From NCBI RefSeq assembly GCF_010667645.1, contig NZ_WHZV01000005.1, positions 62,001-126,000 on the forward strand: a stretch of DNA of 64,000 nt. Reading direction: 5' to 3'. How positions within the stretch are numbered: the first letter of the stretch is position 1; the number at the start of each line of letters is the position of its first letter. The notes beneath the pieces were generated by a model. The model saw only the letters and a list, made by a program, of their open reading frames with translations. It did no database searches and was not told where the DNA came from. The stretch comes from Bifidobacterium platyrrhinorum (GTDB lineage: Bacteria > Actinomycetota > Actinomycetes > Actinomycetales > Bifidobacteriaceae). A program made the translations under genes and the position numbers. Positions 17,925 through 24,365 of the stretch are shown here, piece after piece.

Positions 17925-18613
17925 ACGCCGACCTGATGCGCGCCGGCTCCACGCTGGCCGAGATGATGCCCAAAAGCCGTGGCGCGGAAAGCGCCATCGT
18001 CCGGGTCGGCACCGTCAGCGCGGTCCATGGGGCGGGCGGCTATCTGACCGTCGACGTGGACATGAGCGGCGGCACCCTGACCGGCATCCAGGCCACGAGG
18101 GATTGCGCGAACGCGCATGTCGGGGACCGGTGCGTGGTCGAAACGTACGCGCACGTGAGCATCGCCACCGGCATCCTCGCCCGCCCCGGCGCCGGCGACC
18201 CCCTGTTCTCATGGTCGAGCACGTGGAGCGGCACCCCCGGCAACGAACCGTCCGACGGTTTCGCGGAGAAAACCCAATCCCTGACCGTGGGCGGTCTGAT
18301 CATGTGCGAGGTCGCGGCCGCGGTCAACGGCACCGGCGAATACGGCATGGCGTTCGAATTCCGCGACGCGGACGGCAAGATCGCCGCCTACTGGAACGCC
18401 ACCAGCCCGCAGAAGAACGGCGGCACCCTGCGATGGGTGACCACCGGCACCGTGCTCCTCCCCTACGACACGTACACGGTGAGACTGCTCACCTACCACT
18501 GGGGCAGCATGACCATCATCGGCACCGACTCGTCCGGCAACAGCCGCAAATGGCGCGACAGCGTATGGGGTACGGACGGCGTACCCCGCTACGCGCGCCT
18601 CTACCACCTCTAA
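17921..18613 (+). CDS. Baseplate-associated protein, beta-rich (unrecognised family)
   Basis: 230 residues starting in an ATGA overlap with the hub gene (RBS AGGAGG). A short helix (LMRAGSTLAEMMPK) is followed by an OB-like stretch 'VRVGTVSAVHGAGGYLTVDVDMSGGTLTGIQATRDC' and then a jelly-roll-like domain (about 80-230, 'FSWSSTWSGTPGN', 'GGLIMCEVAAAVNGTGEYGMAFEFRDADGKIAAYW'). The first part resembles the puncturing-spike/OB element found after hub proteins, the second a carbohydrate-binding type sandwich. I do not recognise the family. Context places it in the tail tip. Confidence 0.5.
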   Translation: MNADLMRAGSTLAEMMPKSRGAESAIVRVGTVSAVHGAGGYLTVDVDMSGGTLTGIQATRDCANAHVGDRCVVETYAHVSIATGILARPGAGDPLFSWSSTWSGTPGNEPSDGFAEKTQSLTVGGLIMCEVAAAVNGTGEYGMAFEFRDADGKIAAYWNATSPQKNGGTLRWVTTGTVLLPYDTYTVRLLTYHWGSMTIIGTDSSGNSRKWRDSVWGTDGVPRYARLYHL

Positions 18614-18622
18614 GGAGAACCC

Positions 18623-19036
18623 ATGCCTCCATTCCAGGAATTGTTCACCAGCACCGAGTTCTGGACCGCCGTGATCCTCGCTCTCTTGGGCGGCGGCGGT
18701 ATCGGCGGCATCGTCGGCGCCTGGGCGAACAAGGACAAGACCGAAGCGGACATCGACAACATCGCCGCCGAAGCCGCCCGGAAAATACAGGAAACGTTGG
18801 GCGCGACGGTCGAATCGTTGCGCACCCAAGTGGACTATCAGGAACAACAGATCGAACACTTGGAAAAGGTCCAGCGCAAGTATTTCACGGCCGTAGGGTA
18901 CACGCGTCGCCTGTTCCACTGGTTGCAGGATTTCTGCGAACTGGCTGAACCGGAGTTTCTCGCGCGTCATCCGAAACCGAATCTTCCGGACGAGCTTCGC
19001 CCGGACATCGCCCCCGAAACCATTGGTAAGGAGTAA
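18623..19036 (+). CDS. Small tail-region protein with membrane segment and coiled coil
   Basis: 137 residues: one hydrophobic segment near the N-terminus (about residues 13-33, 'FWTAVILALLGGGGIGGIVG'), then a charged helix and coiled coil (about 37-90, 'KTEADIDNIAAEAARKIQETL', 'YQEQQIEHLEKVQRKYF'), then a short Pro-rich end. RBS AAGGAG. Single-TM plus coiled-coil proteins often occur between tail-tip and fibre genes of Gram-positive phages; the role is unknown and could be structural or related to superinfection or lysis. Only 3 bases separate it from the next gene. Confidence 0.55.
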   Translation: MPPFQELFTSTEFWTAVILALLGGGGIGGIVGAWANKDKTEADIDNIAAEAARKIQETLGATVESLRTQVDYQEQQIEHLEKVQRKYFTAVGYTRRLFHWLQDFCELAEPEFLARHPKPNLPDELRPDIAPETIGKE

Positions 19037-19039
19037 ACC

Positions 19040-19873
19040 ATGACGAATGTCAAATTCAGTGTGAAGAAGCCCGACGGGACCGCGGTCGAAGGCAAGCTCA
19101 CGTTCACGCCGGTCCGCCGCTATTTCAACACGGCGAAGGACCTGATCCTCCCGTATCCGCGTTCCGTCGACCTGGACGATAAGGGCGCGGCCACGGTGGA
19201 CCTTGCGGCCACGAACGCCCTGTTCGTGTGGGGTGTGACGGTCAGCCCGTCGGACGACGCGAACCTCGCGTGGACCCGGTACGTGGAAGTGCCGGAAAGC
19301 ACCACGGAGGTCGCCTACGCGGACCTTGTGGAAGTGGATGCGAACACGCTGCTGCCCTCGTCGATGAACGGCGTGCAGCCGGTGAAGATGCGTCCCCCGG
19401 TCGACTCCCTGGCCGCGGCCGAGGAGGAGAGCGCACGCTACCCGGATTACCTGGTCTGGTACCCGGAGGGCGCGACCGAAAGCAAGGCACGTGAAATGGT
19501 CACGTCCATCGAACAGTTGCAGGCCCAGGCCGCGACCAGTGCGGCCATGGTCACTGCCACGAAGGCGCAGGTCGCGTCCGATGCGAGCATCGTGTCCGAC
19601 GCGGCCGTGACCGCCGGCATGGTCAGCGAGCACGTGACCGCCACGAAGACCGAGATCGACGTGAAGAGCACGGAGGCCACGGCCGCTATCGACAAGGCCG
19701 TGCAGAGCGTGCAGGATCGCGCCCAGTCCGCGCAGAACGACATCACCGCCGTGGAGGACGAGACCAAGCCGGACACCGATACGCATGACGGCGGCGCCAC
19801 CGGCACGCAGACCGGTGACGGCGAGACCATCCCGTCGACGTCCGATGTTGACGGCGAACCGGCTGAGGAGTGA
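19040..19873 (+). CDS. Upper baseplate / fibre-base protein with coiled coil
   Basis: 277 residues. Residues 1-100 form a beta domain resembling transthyretin/Cna-B-like or baseplate-upper N-terminal domains ('VKKPDGTAVEGKLTFTPVRRYFNTAKDLILPYPRSVDLDDKG', with strands ending 'YVEVPEST'). Residues about 135-240 are an Ala/Thr/Glu-rich coiled coil (QLQAQAATSAAMVTATK and following), the shape of a trimeric stalk. The tail end is acidic and disordered (DTDTHDGGATGTQTGDGET). RBS AAGGAG 5 bases upstream. It probably anchors the receptor-binding proteins encoded next; only 3 bases lie between it and the Ig-like gene. It has no visible ligand-binding domain. Confidence 0.55.
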   Translation: MTNVKFSVKKPDGTAVEGKLTFTPVRRYFNTAKDLILPYPRSVDLDDKGAATVDLAATNALFVWGVTVSPSDDANLAWTRYVEVPESTTEVAYADLVEVDANTLLPSSMNGVQPVKMRPPVDSLAAAEEESARYPDYLVWYPEGATESKAREMVTSIEQLQAQAATSAAMVTATKAQVASDASIVSDAAVTAGMVSEHVTATKTEIDVKSTEATAAIDKAVQSVQDRAQSAQNDITAVEDETKPDTDTHDGGATGTQTGDGETIPSTSDVDGEPAEE

Positions 19874-19876
19874 CCT

Positions 19877-20581
19877 ATGGCTGTGTTCCTGAACGGCCAG
19901 CGCATGGCCAAACCATTAATGAACGGGGTGACATGGAACGCGCTCTACAACGGGCGCAAACTCTGGGCCACCCCCGCGGACACGGTCACCAAAATCGAGA
20001 TTCTCTCGACGGATGGCAAGCCGGCACCCACCACGTTGCCGGTCGATGGCACGGTCGCCTTGGCTGCGCGCGCCACGTACGCGGACGGCCACCAATCCGA
20101 CCTGCTGACCGACCGGGGTGTGACGTGGGCGAGCCTGGACACGAGCGTGGCGACCATGTCGGGCAACACCGTCACGTGGAAGCACGGCGGCACGGCGTTG
20201 ATCACGGCACGGGTGGCGGGGTTCACGTCCGCCGCCCTGTCGATTGCGGCCGCGTACGCGCCGGAATCCGTCAGCGTATCGGATGACGCGGGCAAGCCCG
20301 TGGGCTCGGTGACCCTTCGCGCGGGCGAATCCATGAATTTGCAGGTGAAAATCCTGCCCATGGAAGCGTCGCAGGAGTTCACCGCCGCCAGCGGGGACGG
20401 GACGGTGGCCGTGGTGGGCGACGCGAAACCGACCGGCATCACGGTGTCGCCGGAGCCGGTGACATTGCGCGTGGGCGAAACCACGACCCTCGACGTGAAC
20501 ATCCTGCCCGCGTACGCGCCACAGGAATTCACCGCGGACATCGAGGACAAGACCATCGCAACCATCAACAGCAAGGAGTAA
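19877..20581 (+). CDS. Ig-like (BIG2) tail protein ending in mid-domain
   Basis: 234 residues. Residues 1-38 are an unusual head ('FLNGQRMAKPLMNGVTWNALYNGRKLWA') that may dock onto the tail. Then come one full BIG2-type domain (about 40-130, 'TLPVDGTVALAARATYADG...TVTWKHGGTALITARVAGF') and BIG2-like material to the end (VSVSDDAGKPVGSVTLRAGESMNLQVKILP; ITVSPEPVTLRVGETTTLDVNILP). The last residues 'DKTIATINSKE' are the first half of a BIG2 domain; the second half ('VAVTGLVPGETSLKLTADNG') is encoded after the stop, in the cassettes. The final codons AAG GAG also form the RBS for the next ATG five bases on, so the two are coupled. In phages BIG2 domains usually present adhesins or bind surface sugars. 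Confidence 0.7.
   Translation: MAVFLNGQRMAKPLMNGVTWNALYNGRKLWATPADTVTKIEILSTDGKPAPTTLPVDGTVALAARATYADGHQSDLLTDRGVTWASLDTSVATMSGNTVTWKHGGTALITARVAGFTSAALSIAAAYAPESVSVSDDAGKPVGSVTLRAGESMNLQVKILPMEASQEFTAASGDGTVAVVGDAKPTGITVSPEPVTLRVGETTTLDVNILPAYAPQEFTADIEDKTIATINSKE
20573..20578 (+). promoter_or_regulatory. Shared RBS for cassette 1, two possible starts
   Basis: AAGGAG is 5 bases before ATG 20584 (out of frame with the cassette body at ten G) and 9 bases before GTG 20588 (in frame at ten G). It lies inside the last two codons of the upstream tail gene. Confidence 0.6.
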
Positions 20582-20583
20582 TC

Positions 20584-21142
20584 ATGAGTGAATCTTTTAG
20601 GGGGGGGGGTGGCCGTAACCGGCCTCGTCCCGGGTGAGACGAGTCTGAAGCTCACGGCCGATAATGGTGTCGCGAAATCGGTGCCCGTCATCGTGCGGGA
20701 GAACCTGCTCAAGGACTGGCCGACAGCCACGTTCACCGCGGCCTCCGACAGCACGGGAATCCTGCCGTCGTACACGATCGCCGGCAACGTCATGACCATC
20801 ACTGGCAAGACCGGTGCCGCCGACCAGCGGGTCACCGCGCGCGTGAACCTGCCAGCCGGATTCGGCAGCAAGGTCACGGTCGGATTGGATTACACGGGGC
20901 CCGAGCTGACGGCGGACTCGACGCTCACACCCAACCTGATGACGGTCATCTCCGTAGGCGACCAGTACAAGCCCGTCGCCACGCTCCCGCTGCCCGAAAA
21001 GGTCACGCCCGGCCACTACCGGCTCGACGCGGTCCTGCTGACCGGAGCCACGCAGGTCGAAATGCGCATCGGCGTGTTCACCACCACGCCGTTCACCGTG
21101 ACACGCCTGGCCATCATGAAGACCAGCGAATACATCGAATAA
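20584..21142 (+). CDS. Receptor-binding cassette 1, poly-G phase-variable (OFF from its ATG)
   Basis: From ATG 20584 the leader reads M-S-E-S-F-R and enters ten G (20600-20609), after which this frame ends at TGA 20635. The long frame is shifted by +1 and runs to TAA 21140-21142. With nine G the product would be 185 residues: leader, second half of a BIG2 domain (VAVTGLVPGETSLKLTADNG), then a beta-sandwich module (ENLLKDWPTATFTAASDSTG ... VTRLAIMKTSEYIE) resembling carbohydrate-binding-type domains. A GTG at 20588 is already in the long frame at ten G (M-N-L-L-G-G-G), with a usable RBS spacing, so weak expression without slippage is possible for this cassette alone. A terminator follows. Confidence 0.65.
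20600..20609 (+). repeat. Poly-G tract 1 (10 G)
   Basis: Ten consecutive G immediately after the leader codons of cassette 1. One fewer G (or two more) would join the ATG to the long frame. Such tracts are prone to replication slippage. Confidence 0.9.
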
Positions 21143-21145
21143 GCA

Positions 21146-21180
21146 AGCCCCATACGGGGCTTTCATCATAAGGAGGCCCC
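21146..21180 (+). promoter_or_regulatory. Terminator overlapping an alternative RBS-masking hairpin (cassette 1/2)
   Basis: AGCCCC (21146-21151) and GGGGCT (21156-21161) form a short terminator with a T-rich tail. The same GGGGC could instead pair with GCCCC at 21176-21180, enclosing the AAGGAGG ribosome binding site (21170-21176) of cassette 2. The two pairings exclude each other. The same layout recurs at the cassette 2/3 boundary. Confidence 0.5.
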
Positions 21181-21183
21181 AAT

Positions 21184-21640
21184 ATGGGCGAAGCATTCAG
21201 GGGGGGGGGCTAGCGTCCGCGCCCTCAAGGAGGGCGACACCCTCGTCACCATCACCGCGGGCGCGCTGACGAAGACCATCCCGGTCAGCGTGTGGGGGAA
21301 CAAATGGGCGTTGCCCGCCCTGCCCGCCACGGTCAACGGCATCGAATTCACCGACATGGGCGACGGGCGCGTGCATGCGAAGGGCACGTCGACCGGGTGG
21401 GCGACCGTCCGCACCACCATGGCCCTGCCGGCCGGCGAGTACACGCTCGAACACACGCATGGCAGCGGCGACAGTCTGTTTTGCGAACTCAAATCCACTG
21501 ACGGCGCGGTCGACCTGTTCAGCCATTCCAGCGCGAACAGGGCGACGATCCCGGCGGGCGACTATCAGATGATCGTCAGCGTCCCGCCCTCCAAGACCGT
21601 CGACCAGACCATCACCCCCATCCTCAGGAAACTCAACTAA
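21184..21640 (+). CDS. Receptor-binding cassette 2, poly-G phase-variable (OFF)
   Basis: ATG 21184 (RBS AAGGAGG, 7 bases) reads M-G-E-A-F-R-G-G-G and then TAG at 21211 because the tract has ten G (21200-21209). The long frame is open at +1 and ends at 21640; with nine G it gives 151 residues: half BIG2 domain (ASVRALKEGDTLVTITAGAL), then a beta-rich module 'LPATVNGIEFTDMGDGRVHAKGTSTGWATV ... QTITPILRKLN'. This 'n-G-x-x-x-x-x-x-G-x-h-x-G-T' pattern recurs in cassettes 3 and 4 and in tail proteins of other Gram-positive phages. No in-frame ATG, GTG or TTG exists between the previous stop and the body until GTG 21290, so at ten G this cassette should be silent or truncated. Confidence 0.65.
21200..21209 (+). 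repeat. Poly-G tract 2 (10 G)
   Basis: Ten consecutive G followed by CTAG, so that the ATG frame meets TAG straight after the tract. Same phase error as tracts 1 and 4. Confidence 0.9.
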
Positions 21641-21675
21641 AGCCCCGATTGGGGCTTTCTTCATAAGGAGGCCCC
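21641..21675 (+). promoter_or_regulatory. Terminator overlapping an alternative RBS-masking hairpin (cassette 2/3)
   Basis: AGCCCC-GATT-GGGGCTTTCTT directly after the cassette 2 stop. GGGGC (21651-21655) could alternatively pair with GCCCC (21671-21675), enclosing the AAGGAGG of cassette 3 (21665-21671). It is nearly the same element as at 21146-21180, including the downstream bases up to ATGGGCG. Confidence 0.5.
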
Positions 21676-21678
21676 AAT

Positions 21679-22539
21679 ATGGGCGCGTTATCAATCACCG
21701 GCAAAACCATCGGCTCCACCAGCCTCAACCTCAAAACCGGCGCCATCACCAAAACCATCCCCGTCACCGTGAAATCCACAAACCTCCTGTCGTACGGGCC
21801 CGCCGAAGCCAACAATCTCAAGGCCACGGTCGCCGCGGACGGGTCGCTCGATTTGACCTCGACCGGGGACATGGAAGTCGGCAAGGGCGTCCAGTGGGAG
21901 CTCGACATGAGCATGCTCATCGGCAGGACCGTGACACTGTCCTACGAAGGCAGCGTCCCGTCGGCCATGATCGCGTCCGTCCGCAAGGCGGACACGACCG
22001 GCGGCGCGGGCGTCTACCAAGGCAAGAACAACCAGTCGTTCACCGTGGACGCGAGCATGAAGACCCTGATCTTGCGCGTCTACAAAGGAGGCAGCGCCGC
22101 CGGCCCCGTATCCGGCAACCTCAGGATCACACTCAACGAGGGTGCGACCGCATTGCCGTGGATGCGGCCCGATAACACCGGCCTCGCGGGGGGGGGATTT
22201 GAGTTAGCGAACCTGTGGCCCGTATTCCAGGCCGGGGCGAGCAACGGCGTGACCCTCACACCCGACACCAACGGCTCGTACACGCTCACGGGCACCCCCT
22301 CGGCATGGACCGCGTGGACCCAACCCATCACCCTCACCCCGGGCGTGTACCTCATGCTCCCCGGCGTCACGGGCACGGGCGCCACCGCGGCCGTCTACAA
22401 CGGCGACCCGGGCACAAGCCAACCGGTCACGGGCCGGTTCGAGGTCACCGAGACCGGTGAATGGACCGCGCGCATCTACACCGAAGAGCCCGGCAGCACG
22501 GTCGACGCGACCCTCCACCCGCGCCTCATCCGATCCTGA
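21679..22539 (+). CDS. Receptor-binding cassette 3, two modules, open (ON)
   Basis: 286 residues, the only cassette readable from its ATG through to its stop. Its 5' leader matches cassette 2 up to ATGGGCG, but the bases coding E-A-F-R and the G tract are missing, so the start leads directly into half a BIG2 domain (ALSITGKTIGSTSLNLKTGA, then ITKTIPVTV). Module one (about 35-165) is a beta-sandwich ('NNLKATVAADGSLDLTSTGDMEVGKG', 'LRVYKGGSAAGPVSGNLRITL'). A linker of three glycines encoded by nine G joins module two (about 172-286, 'NLWPVFQAGASNGVTLTPDT', 'VDATLHPRLIRS'), which resembles the modules of cassettes 2 and 4. RBS AAGGAGG, 7 bases. It is probably the receptor-binding protein made in the sequenced clone. 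Confidence 0.7.
   Translation: MGALSITGKTIGSTSLNLKTGAITKTIPVTVKSTNLLSYGPAEANNLKATVAADGSLDLTSTGDMEVGKGVQWELDMSMLIGRTVTLSYEGSVPSAMIASVRKADTTGGAGVYQGKNNQSFTVDASMKTLILRVYKGGSAAGPVSGNLRITLNEGATALPWMRPDNTGLAGGGFELANLWPVFQAGASNGVTLTPDTNGSYTLTGTPSAWTAWTQPITLTPGVYLMLPGVTGTGATAAVYNGDPGTSQPVTGRFEVTETGEWTARIYTEEPGSTVDATLHPRLIRS
22188..22196 (+). repeat. Poly-G tract 3 (9 G, in frame, between two modules)
   Basis: Nine G code the glycine linker of cassette 3 and keep the frame. The next bases ATTTGAGTTAG carry a stop in each other frame: a gain of one G reaches TGA and a loss of one reaches TAG, within three codons. Slippage would therefore cut the second module off cleanly. Confidence 0.9.
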
Positions 22540-22567
22540 CCATATCCAACCCATGAAGGAGAAAACC

Positions 22568-23042
22568 ATGTCCGAAACATTTAGGGGGGGGGGTCGCGGT
22601 TTCCGCGCTCACTCCCGGCACCACCCACCTGACCATCACCACGGGCGGTGTCGTTAAGACCATCCCCGTCACCATCTACCCGGCCGGCGTGTTCCCCATC
22701 CTCGATTCCATGCTGCCGAAGACCATAAACGGCGTCGTCTACACGACGGGCCCCACGCCGGGAAGCATCCACGCCACGGGCACGGTGACGGACTGGGGCG
22801 GGGTCAACCAGACCATCCAGTTGGAGGCCGGCGAATACTCGTTCGCCGGCACCAGCTCCGGCGACGTGAAGAACCTGTACGCGCAGGCCATACTGCCGGA
22901 CGGCACGACCGTGAACACCAGCAACGGGGATCAGGTCTCCTTCACGCTCACCGAGCCCGCGACGGTCACGCTCAGCGTGGTCGCCCGCAACGGCACCACC
23001 GTCGACGCGGACATCACACCCATCCTCACCAAAACCAAGTAA
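22568..23042 (+). CDS. Receptor-binding cassette 4, poly-G phase-variable (OFF)
   Basis: ATG 22568 (RBS AAGGAG, 6 bases) reads M-S-E-T-F-R into ten G (22584-22593) and then a spurious His/Arg-rich tail to TAA 22657. The long frame is at +1 and runs to 23042; nine G would give 157 residues: half BIG2 domain (VAVSALTPGTTHLTITTGGV, then VKTIPVTI), then a module 'LPKTINGVVYTTGPTPGSIH ... ITPILTKTK' clearly related to that of cassette 2. No in-frame start was found between the ATG and the tract. Unlike cassettes 1 and 2 there is no terminator between cassettes 3 and 4, so both lie on one transcript. The next gene follows after 10 bases. Confidence 0.65.
22584..22593 (+). repeat. Poly-G tract 4 (10 G)
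   Basis: Ten consecutive G after the leader M-S-E-T-F-R of cassette 4. Same length and same phase error as tracts 1 and 2. Confidence 0.9.
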
Positions 23043-23052
23043 AGGAGCACCC

Positions 23053-23196
23053 ATGCGACGGTTCGTGCTCTACCTGCTGGCGGGCATGACCGCCGTCGTA
23101 TGCGGTCTCCTCGCCGGGTTTCTCGTCATGTTCGTTCTCAGCGCCGCGACTCCCCTATTGGACTTGCTCGCGCTCTTCTATCTGATCGCCGCCTGA
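23053..23196 (+). CDS. Small two-helix membrane protein (possible holin partner)
   Basis: 47 residues: basic start (M-R-R-F), then two hydrophobic stretches, about residues 5-30 and 33-47, separated by a short A-A-T-P turn; almost no polar residues. RBS AAAGGAGC sits 5 bases before the ATG, and the gene is followed by a terminator and then the endolysin gene. A small membrane protein immediately before an endolysin is often a holin, antiholin or pinholin, but a better holin candidate lies after the endolysin, so the assignment stays open. Confidence 0.55.
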   Translation: MRRFVLYLLAGMTAVVCGLLAGFLVMFVLSAATPLLDLLALFYLIAA

Positions 23197-23219
23197 CAGG
23201 CGGTAATCCAACCGAATTC

Positions 23220-23254
23220 AAGCCCCACGGCCTCTTGCAGGCGTGGGGCTTTTT
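23220..23254 (+). terminator. Intrinsic terminator before endolysin
   Basis: AAGCCCCACG pairs with CGTGGGGCTT across a 12-base loop and runs into five T. It closes the receptor-binding and small membrane protein transcript. Confidence 0.85.
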
Positions 23255-23275
23255 CATACCCGAAAGGACCTTGAT

Positions 23276-24337
23276 ATGGCTGATTTCGTCAATCTCCAGC
23301 CCGACGAATACAAGCTCCTCAACACGCATTACAGCGCTGGACGCGAGGGTCGCACGATCAACAAGATCGTCGTGCACCACAACGCCGGCAACCTGAGCAT
23401 CCAGGGTTGCTGGAACGTGTGGCAGACCCGTCAGGCGTCCGCCCACTATCAGGTGGACGCCAACGGTCGCATCGGCCAGCTCGTCAACGATTGGGATACC
23501 GCATGGCATGCGGGCGACTGGGAGGCGAACCTCACGTCCATCGCTATCGAACATGCGGACATCAACAGCAGTCCGTGGGCGGTTTCGGATGCGACGCTCG
23601 AATCGGGCGCGCATCTCGTGGCCGCGCTCTGCCGCTACTACGGGCTTGGTCGTCCGACGTGGATGGTGAACGTGTTCCCTCATTCCGCGTTTTCGTCCAC
23701 GTCGTGCCCCGCGTCGCTCGCCGGCTCGCAGAACGCCGCCTACATGAAGCGCGCTCAGGAATGGTATGACGCGATGGCATCCGGCACGCAGCCGGGGCCG
23801 GCGCCGTCCGGCACCGCCCAGGGTGGCGGCGAACAGCATGAGAGCGAGGACAACGGCACCCCGGCCCGTACGCTCACCACGCACGTGCACTATGCTCTCC
23901 GTGTCCTGAACGGCGACTGGTGGCCCGACGTGACCGACTTCGGCAAGAACGCGGACGGTTACGCGGGCGCGCCCATGACCCAGCATGATCTCCTCGTCGC
24001 ATGGGTCGACAAAGGGCAGCTCCGCTATCGTACGCACAACCTCAACGGCGATTGGAACGACTGGGTGTCGAAGGCCGACAAGAACGATACGGTCAACGGT
24101 TGCGCCGGCATCCCCGGCGTGCCGATCGACGGCGTGCAGATGTATTACACGACGCCGGACGGTATGACCATGTCGCAGGTGTACTACCGTTCCCAGACCG
24201 CCGACCGTGAGGGTTGGCTGCCGGTCTGCTGCGACGACGGCTCCACGTACGACGCGTACGACGGTTGGGCCGGTATCCTCGGCGAACCCCTCGACCGTCT
24301 CCAGCTCGCCATTTCCGACGGCAACCCGTTCGCCTGA
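23276..24337 (+). CDS. Endolysin: N-acetylmuramoyl-L-alanine amidase with C-terminal wall-binding repeats
   Basis: 353 residues from ATG 23276 (RBS GAAAGGA, 7 bases); an in-frame GTG upstream lies inside the terminator and is unlikely. The first 160 residues form an Amidase_2/PGRP domain that cleaves the bond between MurNAc and L-Ala: 'NKIVVHHNAG' (zinc His), 'SAHYQVDANGRIGQLV', 'TAWHAGDW', and 'HSAFSSTSCP', where the His and Cys complete the zinc site. After a Gly/Pro/Ser linker (about 175-200), the C-terminal part has imperfect repeats with 'YRTHNLNGDWNDWV', 'AGIPGVPIDGVQMYY' and 'YRSQTADREGW', resembling clostridial hydrophobic-W (ChW) wall-binding repeats. No signal peptide, so export needs a holin. 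Confidence 0.9.
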   Translation: MADFVNLQPDEYKLLNTHYSAGREGRTINKIVVHHNAGNLSIQGCWNVWQTRQASAHYQVDANGRIGQLVNDWDTAWHAGDWEANLTSIAIEHADINSSPWAVSDATLESGAHLVAALCRYYGLGRPTWMVNVFPHSAFSSTSCPASLAGSQNAAYMKRAQEWYDAMASGTQPGPAPSGTAQGGGEQHESEDNGTPARTLTTHVHYALRVLNGDWWPDVTDFGKNADGYAGAPMTQHDLLVAWVDKGQLRYRTHNLNGDWNDWVSKADKNDTVNGCAGIPGVPIDGVQMYYTTPDGMTMSQVYYRSQTADREGWLPVCCDDGSTYDAYDGWAGILGEPLDRLQLAISDGNPFA

Positions 24338-24365
24338 CCCCTTATCCAGTAGAAAGGAAACCCTT

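Noticed and set aside
20600..22593. Sequencing error as the full explanation of the ten-G tracts
   Set aside because: Homopolymer miscalls are a real risk and could make all three cassettes falsely OFF. However the tracts, the shared leader and the engineered stops after tract 3 remain unusual in either case. Read-level data would decide.
19877..23042. Invertase-type shufflon of tail genes
   Set aside because: All cassettes point the same way, no inverted crossover sites were seen, and no recombinase gene lies nearby. A recombinase outside the window cannot be excluded.
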